64,000 bases of DNA, taken from assembly GCA_018524725.1 (NCBI GenBank), contig JAEUWP010000410.1, positions 46,991-110,990 on the forward strand. Reading direction: 5' to 3'. The number at the start of each line of letters is the position of its first letter. Positions within the stretch are counted from its first letter, which is position 1. Positions 24,177-33,942 of this stretch are shown one piece after another. The notes under the pieces were generated by a model. The model saw only the letters and a program-made list of their open reading frames with translations, did no database searches and was not told where the DNA came from. The DNA is from Podaxis mareebaensis. Taxonomy: Eukaryota > Basidiomycota > Agaricomycetes > Agaricales > Agaricaceae. A program made the translations under genes and the position numbers.

Positions 24177-24561
24177 ATGAATCCAAACATGACATATGCA
24201 TCATATGGGAATCCAAACCACAGCCATAGAGGAATCTACCGCATTAACCCATCCATCCACTCTGCGCTCAACATGGGCGCTGCGCCCATCAGTGCGAACC
24301 ACTTCAACACTACGAATACGAATGCGGGTACGGAAGAAGGGGAAGGGGAACGATGAGGAAGTGGGTGAGCTTGGTGGAGGGTGGGAGGGATTGGCGGCGG
24401 TGCACACGGGAAATGCGTTGCCACAATATGCGCCGAATCCTGTTGCGCCAACAGCGGGACCTGGGGGGTACATGAAGAAAATGCAGGCACAACAATCAGA
24501 AATGGATGAAAGTGTGATGCCTGGAGGAATGCCGATGTTGCCACCGCCAGATGGCGTTTGA
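24177..24561 (+). pseudogene. Unidentified gene fragment with a frame change
   Basis: An open frame starting at ATG 24177 (MNPNMTYASYGNPNHSHRG) is rich in Asn, Ser and Pro. It meets a stop after about 56 codons, while a second frame continues with GGWEGLAAVHTGNALPQYAP and ends in GGMPMLPPPDGV at 24561. The composition suggests a regulatory low-complexity protein, but I cannot name it. The frame change suggests decay. Confidence 0.3.
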
Positions 24562-24930
24562 AGGCAGAGACACCCTGAGTTGGTTACTAGTAAGTACGCG
24601 CGTACAGGTGTCGAATGGTTCAGGAGTGCTTGCGTTCATTCCTAATCGATAGTCCATAGGCCCCTGACTCCCTCATGCACTCTCCGCGACTTCGACAGCC
24701 TACCTCAGCCTCTCGGCTCGGTCAACTTGCTCCATCAGGCCCACCAAACGTGCAACCTCACCGCTCCCACCTCTTGTACTTTCACCTTCACTAAGCAGCA
24801 ACCCACCTGGGGGTAACCACTCTTCATTGATTCTTATGAGCACCTACTAGGACCCGGAGGTTCAACTTGGGTAAGTGTCAAGACAGTCGCAGCACCCCAG
24901 TGCCTCGAGCAATGAATGTGCATTTGTTTC

Positions 24931-26215
24931 GCAGAGAGCACCTCAGCTCTCAAAGCTTTCCAAGGTGCCATGCTTAGCGTTCTGTTGCACAAGAAGTACG
25001 GGGTACCCTACCAGAAGATCCGCATCGGTACGTGAGCTCGCTATATCCCTATCGCTCCTCCAGGCTTACATGTTGTATTAGAGACTGCACACAACTGTTT
25101 ATCATGTCACCCGCTCGCCCGCGGTGTATGATCGACCCAGAAGGCGAGAAAATCTCGCCTCTGGCCGGAGGCCTTAAGGCGTGCAAGAAATACTTCCCCA
25201 ACCTCGGCGCACACCAATCAATGGACCCCTCTACACCCATCATCGACTTGGCTATCACTAATATCTACCAACTCGGGGATGGGAAGTACTACCATGTTCA
25301 TGGTGCGCACCACCCTATTCCAAAGATGCACCAAGCTGATCGCATCCCAGGAAGCACGAATCCGATTCCACCACAGACCGCACTCGAGGTCAACCGCCAA
25401 AATGAACTGAATCACTCATCCTTCGAAGCTGCGTGTGGCGCCATAGCCAAAGCAGCATCCACGCATTTGGCAAATGACCTCGACACCCTCATGAATGACA
25501 AATACTGCCAAGCTGGCACAATCTGCCATGCAATCGAAGAATATCGCACTCCCGAACACGGCAAAGCAAATGCCCATGCTGGTCTTTATGAGGTCCACCA
25601 TCACCCAAACCAAACACAGCGCCCACCATGGTGGACTGACATTCCGGAATATGCGCCTCCCAAACGCCCACTCTTCGGGGTCAAAATTGTCGATTTGATG
25701 CGCATCATCGCATCCCCGACCATTGTTCGTGGTCTTGCAGAGATGGGTGCGAGCGCCATGCGGATTACAGCACCACATATCGCGGACGCGTCGCATCTTC
25801 AGCTAGATCTCAGATGGGGTAAGTGGAACGCGCATTTGGACCTGAAGAAAGATGAGGATCGGGAGAAGTTGAAGAGCTTGATTATGGAGACTGATGTAGT
25901 CATTGATGGATATCGACCGAATGTGATGAAGAAGTGGGGATTTGGAAAGGAGGAGATTTTGGAGATGGTGAAAGGGAGGGAGAAGGGCATTGTTTGCGCT
26001 TATGAGAACTGCTATGTGGGTACCTCCTTTACCAGCTAGTCGTACGTTGATTCATGAACTAGCGATGGAATGGACCTTGGGCTTATCGATCTGGTTAGCA
26101 GTAAATCTGCGGTGCGCCATGCGCACTATCCTTATGGATTATAACTCATATCTCTCATAGAATACTGGGGTTTCCCTCGGGTTTGGACGTGCCATGCACA
26201 TCTGCCAATGAACTC
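24931..26215 (+). pseudogene. Family III (CaiB/BaiF-type) CoA-transferase pseudogene
   Basis: Fragments in family order: ESTSALKAFQGAMLSVL, then GGLKACKKYFPNL and DGKYYHVHGAHHP, then PLFGVKIVDL with GASAMRITAP and DVVIDGYRPNVMKKWGF, then RWNGPWAYRSG. These match fungal proteins of the formyl-CoA transferase/alpha-methylacyl-CoA racemase superfamily. The copy is broken: after AYRSG the expected Trp is TAG (26096-26098) and a Gln two codons on is TAA (26102-26104). The remaining homology (VSLGFGRAM) is short, and the C-terminal half is missing. Both stop changes are compatible with C:G to T:A transitions. Confidence 0.7.
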
Positions 26216-26224
26216 ATGAACGCT

Positions 26225-26405
26225 CAGTACTGCAGAGCCACATTTCAAACTGAGAGACTTCGATCCGGAATCGCAAACCATCAAAAAGCGCACTATGGAT
26301 AGCGATGTTGAGATGGAAGATACAGTCGAAAAGGACGTGGCCAGTCTACCGAAGAAAACCATCCAGGAGAACAAAACCCTGCGACCAAACAACTTGGTGC
26401 CAACA
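26225..26405 (+). pseudogene. Fragment resembling cwf18/CCDC12 splicing factor
   Basis: One stretch reads FKLRDFDPESQTIKKRT followed closely by MEDTVEKDVASL. This resembles the core of the CCDC12/cwf18 family, a small spliceosome-associated protein with FDPET...LKKH and DTVEKEV...L blocks. The conserved C-terminal part (RPNWDLKR...) is absent and the frame dissolves into unrelated sequence. It is best read as a captured or decayed exon. Confidence 0.5.
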
Positions 26406-27355
26406 TTGGCGCCAGTATTCAGCCTCAGAACAACTGCTACAGCCAGGGATTGCATCAAGAAGGTGGATATGGTGACTACCAGCAGCACTTGCACTGTGTG
26501 GACGGGGCGCATCGTTGGCTGCTAGCAGGTAGTGAAACTGAAGGGCGAGCAGTCAGGGCAGTGGCAGCCCCTTGGCGAGGTTCTCTGCCTCTTCCGTCGT
26601 TCTCACATTCATCTTTTCCAAGACTGCTAGTCCTACCTGTTGTACGCCGTTTTAACCTTGATGCAATGAAACAACATAACGGGGAATGTGCTTCCTGACC
26701 TAGGATAATCATGGTTATGATCTTCTCAAAAAGGGCTTTTCCGCCACATACGACCTTGGCGCTCGCAACTCCTATGACAACATGTACAAGGAGCGTTCAT
26801 TTGATAATGACAAGCTCTTCGAACAGTACTTGTTCTACGAAGACCTCGAAGCTCGAGCCAGTAGCAAGGTAATGAACCATTCACTTCTGCTCATCAGCCT
26901 CTGACATTGGCAGTCTGGTCTCTGATATTGCCAAAGCCTGCTATCTGCAAATAGGCAGTTAGATAGGGTATCTACTAGAGAGTTGTACAGTATGAGAAAA
27001 TATCAAGGAAAGTCTCATCATCTAATTCTTGCCTATTTCTTGAGCAGCAAGTGGAGGTGCAATATCAGTGAATTCTTGAGTTCCCGCAAATCGGCTGCCT
27101 TCTTGATCATGATTAACATTACTAGCTGAGGTGATTGCTGAGGTCCTTGCAACACCATCCAAAACTATGAGTAAATGCGTGGTCACCCAACCCCATTCTA
27201 GAAAGTCACACCACAAACCCAGGTGAGGTGCAGAAAGTTTGTGGATAGAGGTCGCACTGCAAAACACGTGATCAGGTCGGGTGTGCCCTGAGGGTAGTCG
27301 CGCAGTGAAGAAGGAAAGTGGGCAACAATTCGTTCGCACTTTTAACTCACTCGCT
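26406..27355 (+). other. Debris interval with one unidentified exon-like piece
   Basis: At about 26705-26875 the + strand reads GYDLLKKGFSATYDLGAR then YKERSFDNDKLFEQYLFYED, and ends at a donor-like GTAATG. It looks like a real exon of an unrecognised protein, but nothing joins to it. The rest, up to the Ecl1-like gene, shows no coding signal. Confidence 0.35.
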
Positions 27356-28616
27356 ATGGAACTTGATGATGTATGGTGTCCTACATGCAATAGGCGGATA
27401 GATCCGAAGCGCTACAACATCCGAGTCGAGATGCCCCCACCGTCGCACACCCCTGCTCGAAGGGCCCTCAAGCACTATACATACCTTACAGTTGCCTGGC
27501 CAGAGCCCCTTGGTCTCTATTGCTCGAAGGAGTGTGAAGAGCTGGACGTGAAGGCATCATTGATATCTATTGAAAAATCTATTGAAAAAGAGGGCTTGAT
27601 GTCGCCACTTGTTTCTTCGGAACCCTCAGCCACTTCCGCTAGCTTGGGAGCTGCACATGGGCAGTCATCCTCTCCTTCTCATGCTGGTGATCGTCAATAT
27701 CACTCTCCCTCGGTCCGTTTACTTGCAAAAATGTACAACTTCCCTCCACCACCACCTCCTGCACTTATTTCCTTCGAGGATGCGATCGCACACAGGTCAT
27801 ACTATGCAGCCCGCACTCCTGCTGCCAACAATGGTCTTATCATGGTCGGTCGCTATTTGTGGAAAATATATTCCTTAATCAAGCCCCAGATTCCTGGTCA
27901 CCTGTGTATTCCTGTTGAACCCACCAAGACTATTCCAGGCTGGAACGACGGGTCCATCACTTGGAGATCCTGGCTTTACAATGTTAGCCTATCACCACCT
28001 ATTCCACAAGTCAAGAAGAGGCACGCCATTCATTCTCAACTTGGTGATGCCTCTATCCCCCTCCCGGGAACTGGGATTTTGCCTCGTGAAAATGTGGTGA
28101 TGGTTAATCGATTTGCAAAGTCGCTTATATGCCAACCAAACACCATTTCTCATTCCACCATCATTCTCAAGCAAGAGAAACCTCTACTCCCACCAGGTGC
28201 CGAGGGCAGGCTTCTTGTTCCCAATGTTAAACTTATGGTTCGCATTGGTGCAACTGCCTCAGGCAGTACAAAGAAAAACCCAAGTTTCCCACCCCCCAGT
28301 ACCGGTTCAGACAGCGATGAAACTGCCACTAAGTATGGCCATCCCCAGTGTTCTGTTTCACTTTCTCAGGGCCCAAAATCCAGCAGTGCGCATGACTCAT
28401 TTGTGCTATTGATCTCACCTCATGGAATTTATAGTTCACTCTTGGACATACGACAACATCAAAACCTACGACATGATGCCCTTTCCACCTAAGAAGGAGA
28501 AGTGTACTCGGATCTCTATCATTGGTGGGAACGCGGTGCATGTCGAGGAGGTGGTTGAGGTGCAACAACCCTGCAAGAGGTTGTTCCTGTTCCCTGCACC
28601 TATCCGCACTTCGTGA
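27356..28616 (+). pseudogene. Ecl1-like zinc-binding protein, frameshifted near the 3' end
   Basis: Starts MELDDVWCPTCNRRIDPKR, with a later LYCSKECEELD, giving a CxxC...CxxxC arrangement like the fungal Ecl1/2/3 zinc-binding (life-span regulatory factor) family. The middle is Pro/Ser-rich, with ARLYNF-type LLAKMYNFPPPPPPAL and PPGAEGRLLVPNVKL segments seen in basidiomycete members. The main frame ends at 28492, but the family's C-terminal block (HSWTYDNIKTYDMMPFPPK ... RLFLFP) continues in another frame to 28616. No normal-length intron joins them, so a one-base indel near 28390-28430 is likely. Ecl1 proteins act in stress and chronological lifespan control. Confidence 0.6.
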
Positions 28617-28959
28617 ATCCCCCCACACCCAACCTGCATTAGCGCTGCCTACTGTCGGGTGCACAAATTTCTTGACCCCTGTTACCCAATGTTCGCCAAA
28701 TGCTCCTATCTTCAGCCATTTCCACTACATAACATTGCTGCTGTATGACAACTCCTGCACTCCTGTAATATATTGGCATTTAGGTGATTGAGCTAGAAGA
28801 ACCTTGGCCGGCGCTCCCACATTTTGTCACAACTTGTTGTGACATAGTTACAACAGTGCCACTGCTGAACGGCCTGCGCTGCAACCCGGCGCGGATCATT
28901 GTGCGTGCCGCAACTCCTTTAGTTTAGCTGCTTTCCATTTTGACACTCCGCCCGGCATT
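28617..28959. other. Gene-free interval
   Basis: No coding signal. The distal half is rich in GCAAC/GTTGC motifs. It serves as the 3' flank of both converging genes. Confidence 0.3.
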
Positions 28960-29469
28960 TCACTGCGTTTTAGCGGCCGTTGCAACTCCGGCGGCGTTGC
29001 AACGTTTTTCGGAAATTTCCGACATTCTCTGCTCTTCGGAAACAACTACTCCAATATCGTTCGTCTTTTTGACCACCTCACGGCAAAATTCACCACAGTG
29101 TGGATCTGTAACAAGTCTCGTCGTCACGAAACGTCCGTCGGGGATCTTGCGCTTAATGACCGGGTCGTCGACATCTTCGTGAGGTACATTCCCGTCGTCG
29201 TCGAAATACCCGACGGCAATGCATGTGTGGAATGCTCCTCCGCAGAATTGGAGATCGGCTGGCTCTAGCTCTTCAATTATTTCAAGTAAGAGCGCTTGTA
29301 GGTCGTCCTCTGAGTCGATGTCGCCATCAATGTCTCCGAGAATACCCGGAAAATCCTCAAGAAGGGAACGAGCAAGGTCGTTGGCGGTACCCTCTGGGTA
29401 GGGGCTAAGCTCGCTAGGGGGGATCGGGGAGACTCCGCAAAGGAGACAAACTTCGTCGAAATGACCCAT
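28960..29469 (-). CDS. Conserved agaricomycete protein of unknown function
   Basis: A single exon of 169 codons, from ATG 29469. It begins MGHFDEVCLLCGVSP, a short CxxC-containing N-terminus followed by an acidic helical stretch (GDIDGDIDSEDDLQALLLE). A conserved-looking C-terminal block follows: FHTCIAVGYFDDDG and RFVTTRLVTDPHCGEFCREV. I have the impression of an expanded family in mushroom genomes, often with an F-box-like partner region that is missing here, so the gene may be a 5' piece. Function unknown. It abuts the small inverted-repeat element to its right. Confidence 0.55.
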   Translation of the reverse strand: MGHFDEVCLLCGVSPIPPSELSPYPEGTANDLARSLLEDFPGILGDIDGDIDSEDDLQALLLEIIEELEPADLQFCGGAFHTCIAVGYFDDDGNVPHEDVDDPVIKRKIPDGRFVTTRLVTDPHCGEFCREVVKKTNDIGVVVSEEQRMSEISEKRCNAAGVATAAKTQ

Positions 29470-29590
29470 GGAGGGAGCGAACGCGATTTACTCATTTTCA
29501 TTACGACAGTATTCTCTTATACAGAGAGGTCTGTTTACTTTTATGATGGCAGATGCCGACAAAGATGGCGAAATGGTAACCTGACAGATA

Positions 29591-29631
29591 CTATGGGTCA
29601 CCCTTGGTTCGCTGACACCCCCGGTTCGCTG
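29591..29631 (+). repeat. Left terminal inverted repeat of the MITE
   Basis: A 41 bp repeat starting CTATGGGTCACCCTTGG and ending CCCGGTTCGCTG. It pairs with 30298-30338 and is preceded by TA. Confidence 0.9.
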
Positions 29632-30297
29632 TCTCGAGAATATCTCGATTCTCGTTGAACCTACGCACTTCAAACTTTATATACCACTTGTTAACGGTAG
29701 TCCTGACACATTCCAGGTTGTTTGAAGTTTATACCTTGGGTAGATAAAAAGTTGAGCTTTCCGCTGCTTGTCACGCTCTGCCAGACAGTGCCGAATCGGA
29801 GTACAAATAAAATGATCGTATCAATCACATGTTTTGATGCCATTTCGCAATAGAGCTATTTCACCAGCCAGGCAAGCAGCTGAACCCACTCGAGTTGATG
29901 TGCTTCAGGACCACTATTACCGTCCTGAGCCTAATCCTCACATTCCTGGACATCATCAAGTGTCCGAGCCCCGCAGCAAATTCCACCTATCCATACACCA
30001 ATGCCATCTCCACCAGTGCAACCACTGCACCAATCCTATAAGTATGAACTTGGTCAGTATCCTGCACTGGCTCCATCTAGACCTCAAACGGAACATCCTC
30101 ATCCGTGGTCTTACTCTAATCTTTGGTAGAATCTCATCAGACCTAATATCTCAATATTTATTAATGATACTTATTGCTGCTTACTTCGTCTAATACTACA
30201 CTAAATGTCCAACTCTCGTACGAGACATACAGCAATCAGTGGTTCTGTAGGCGGAGTCATATTCGGCTTGTCTCGGCTGCCTTGTCACAGCCGTGAC

Positions 30298-30338
30298 CAG
30301 CGAACCGGGGGTGTCAGCAAACCAAGGGTGACCCATAG
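30298..30338 (-). repeat. Right terminal inverted repeat of the MITE
   Basis: The reverse complement of the left terminus with a single C/T difference (GGTTTGCTGAC here, GGTTCGCTGAC on the left). It is followed by TA. Confidence 0.9.
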
Positions 30339-30550
30339 TAAGCATCTGTTGCTGCGGAATATTGGCACGTTAAAATGATAGTGTCCTTGATTTAAATCGA
30401 GATATCGTAGCTGGTGTACAACGGTAATATACTAGTACATTTGATAAAGTCCTGGGGGCTGACAGGCGTGAGGACAATACATGACGAACAATTGTAAAAT
30501 TATATCATATGCAGCAAATGGAGGAAACGGTGACACAAATAATAGAGGGT

Positions 30551-33500
30551 CTAGTAAGTGTTCATTCGAATAGTTGGTGGCACATAGGTCGTTGGCAATG
30601 GGGGTGCAACGCCGCGTGTATGGCAAGCGTTGATCAGCTCCGCGCGTAAACCTTCCGTCTGAGTCTGGTTCTCTGGAATGACGGTTTCGGTTAGCCGAGG
30701 CAACAGAGACACAACTCAGCTGATAACGTACCAGGACACGTCCAAAGGGCATTGAGTGTGTCGACGATGAAGAGGAGGTCTTTAGCAAGTTCTAACAAGC
30801 CTACCATGGACTGCTCGAATGGCCATAATAGGACGGCACTGCAATAGCGTCAGCCGTGTGCCAGGCAATGGGAAGGGGAAACATACACGTGCAGCTGATT
30901 CACAAACCATGAGACAATGAATGGTTGTCGGACGAGCTCGTTGGTTTCGGCGGAGCCGAGGTGATGTATTATACCTTTGACCCTTTGTACGACACCCTGT
31001 TGTGATCGGACTGGGAATAATCAACAACAAACTCTCAGGGTAATACCAAAACGCGTACCCCATTCTTCAACCTGTTTCGTGTTGAACAGGATCCCTGGCC
31101 GCCCTGAACGGGGTAGGCCTACGACACTATGGGACCTTCAGGAGACCGATTCATCATATGACCACTCGACATACCTGACCCGGACCTCATGTGCGACTAG
31201 CAAGCGAATGCTAGCCAATATATGAGTAAGGAATCTATCAGTGCAAATGTCTGAGCGTACTTGAATAAGTATTCCCGTGTGAGGTACATGATGGTGGTAT
31301 CCAGGTTGCAACGGTGTACGTTGAGGGCATCTTCAATCAACTGCGCTTCGCCCACAGAATCAGTGAAAGCTTCGATCTTATCGTCGACCTTGACATGATC
31401 CTCCTTGACAGACACACAGAAGTTCCAGAGGAGCATGCTCCGACAATACAACGCCCAAATCGACTCCTTCACCAACAATGGATCATCCGGATCCCTACGT
31501 TGGGGGAGCCGGTCAAAAGCCTCACCAGGGAAGAGGAGCGCAAACTTCAAACAGATCACATCAGACTGGGGTGTAAACGATAGAGCAGGGCGAACACACG
31601 TTGCCTGGGTTTGTTAAGTAAAAACTCGGAACGTCTCGCCCGAGCGCCATACACTGTGCGGTGTGTTCGGAGATAAGGCTCAAGGCGGCCCAGCAGAGGC
31701 GGCGTATCTCCTCATCATGAATTTGGGCTGGTGTCCAACTAGAATGCCACGGTAGGGGGTAAATTCGGCTGGCGTAATCCTTGGATGCATCGTTCGCCTC
31801 GTGTGGTAGGCATTTACAAACCTTGCCGGTCAACGGTAGACCATCCTCCAGGAAGACAGTAGGGACTGCGCCGGGAGTGAAGGGCGAGACAGTGGGATCA
31901 CCCGCGTCATTCGTCGTGAGCCTGAGGGTTGCGATAACGTCGTCCAATGCATGGAGGCTCACAGATGCACGGGCGTAGCTATATTCTGTATAAGCTGAGG
32001 ATTCGAAGACCGCGAGTAGCTAAGCATGTCAATTTAGAAAGCGGATGCAACCAGAGTGAGGGGGGACCCACAAATTGTGCTTTAGCTAAGTCGGCGTTGA
32101 GCACACCGGTTTGACGTGCTTCGTCGAAGGCTCCCTGAGCCTGGATGCGCAGCTTTACCGCCTCTGTCATACCGAGTGTGCCCTGGTCAGCATTACTTGA
32201 CCGAAAGAGTTGCGCAAGCGCAAGGGCCGCAAGAATAAAGGCGGGTTGGATCTTTACGCGTTCGACATCGTTGCATAGGCTTGCGGCAAGGAAATCAATG
32301 TTGACGAAAGATAGATGGTGGGTAGTATTTTGTCTTCTGAGACTAAGATCAATCACAAGACGGAGAGGAAAGGAACGTAGTACCCACAGAAAATTGATCT
32401 GGTTAATGATGTCTTGAGGGCTGGTGTGGATTAGGTCAGTGAAAGTAGACATTGAAACAGAGGAAAGATTCTGACCCATAAGCCTCAATAATTCGGTCCC
32501 ACCACTCTCTTTGTCTCGCCCCCGCGGTCGGAGATGTCGGGAGCGCAAACATGCGATGAGGCTCATCCGGTAACGGGTTCAAGTCGATAGAACGTGGAAA
32601 TGCCACCCTTGCGAAGGGATCTTGGTCGTATCCATAGTCTGGATGACGGCGATTCGTCGGGGAATCTTCCTGCTGCTCCCACAAGTGAGCATTGTCATTG
32701 GCAAAGAGAACAACGGAATGCAGATACCTTCACGATATGCTCCGAAGCAGAAGGCGGCCGGTGCAAATTCGGAGATGTATGAAGGGTGGACGTCTCGATA
32801 TGAAGATCGGCAGGCCGGTCTGGATGACGAGGGGATGTTGATACACGCTTAGAGTCAGCCATGTTCTCTTTGATTCGGTGTTGCTGAGTTTCTTGTATGT
32901 CAATTGCGGGATCGGGAACAGTTCGACGACGTTTCGGATTAGGGGGCGTAGGATCATCTGGTGCCCTCTTTTTACATCTCCTTTGACGCGTACCCGGACG
33001 CTTATCTGGTCCCCTTCGTTTGGGCATTGCATCATACTCGCACTCGTTATTTCTTCGGAGACAATTGTTGCATTCGGGTCTAGTTGAGTCGCATCGTATT
33101 TTGCGTGCACGACTGAGATCGTGCAGGGTAAAGGAAGCCCGAAATTCGTCAGTATATCGATAAAAGGCTTAATGAAAAAATCTAATGAAAAACGGACATA
33201 CCACAGACGACAGGCTATGACAACAGGTGTTATCCCCTTTCGAGTCTCTCGTGAAGTGTTGGCTGCGTTTGACATCGAAGGCTCCGTTCGCTCGGCAGTG
33301 GCCACGGGATTGGGCCTGTGATCAGCGTCCATGTTCGTGCTGCTCGAAGGAACAGGTGGTTGCTGATAGTAGATAGGATCATGAGAAGGTCCACCAGACG
33401 ACGGTTGCTCGGGCGGAGGTGGGATAAACCTGAAATTTACTGCGCTCGCAACATGGGCTGTGGCAGGAATACGCGAAGGAACGGATGGATATTGAGTAGG

Positions 33501-33942
33501 GAAGTGGTGCCCTTGGTGGTAACGAGGTGGATGGTTGTAATGCGAGAACGTGACTTGTCGAGCGCCCGAGTTCGGAGGCTCTAGTCTGGTATCAAGGATC
33601 GGTATCTGTTGCTGTTGATTCTTGTTAAGACCTTGAGCGAAGTCAAATTGCGGCGCGAGAATTTCCGTGGTAGGAGAGATGTCAACTTGGGGATCGTGTT
33701 GATACCGGACTTTATTGAGAAAGAAAAGAAGTTAAGAGAGAAGGCGGAGACAGATACGATAGCAACAACGTACAAGACTCGCTACCACCCTGCAATGAAG
33801 GCATCTGCGGCATCTGAGGGAAGACACCACCCACCGGAGAATGCAAACCGGATCCGTCTTCGCTAGATGAGGGAACTTCGTCCTGGTGCATTACAAAGCG
33901 AAAAGGAGAGTAAATGTCGTCGTGTTCCCCGGCTGAGACCAT
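30551..33942 (-). CDS. Zn2Cys6 fungal transcription factor
   Basis: A multi-exon gene from ATG 33942 (MVSAGEHDDIYSPF) to TAG at 30551-30553. After a Gln/Pro-rich N-terminus comes the binuclear zinc cluster, split by an intron: VVIACR joins to CRARKIRCDSTRPECNNC and LRRNNECEYD, giving C-x2-C-x6-C-x5-C-x2-C-x6-C. A basic linker PKRRGPDKRPGTRQRR follows. The C-terminal half has helices of the fungal-specific transcription factor domain (FLAASLCNDVERVKIQPAF, EEIRRLCWAALSL, LWALYCRSMLLWN-like), ending with an ALWTCPENQTQTEGL segment. It would bind CGG-type half sites in the nucleus. Targets cannot be inferred, as no pathway cluster adjoins it. No break was seen. Confidence 0.85.

Larger units (their letters stand above)
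29591..30338. mobile_element. 748 bp MITE-like element with 41 bp terminal inverted repeats
   Basis: The left end at 29591-29631 (CTATGGGTCACCCTTGG...) is repeated in inverted orientation at 30298-30338 with one mismatch over 41 bp. Both ends are flanked by TA (29589-29590 and 30339-30340), as expected for a TA target duplication of Tc1/mariner-like elements. Inside is no transposase, only a Pro/His-rich open frame at 29834-30193 of uncertain meaning, possibly a captured fragment. The element is therefore non-autonomous. The high TIR identity suggests recent insertion. Confidence 0.85.
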
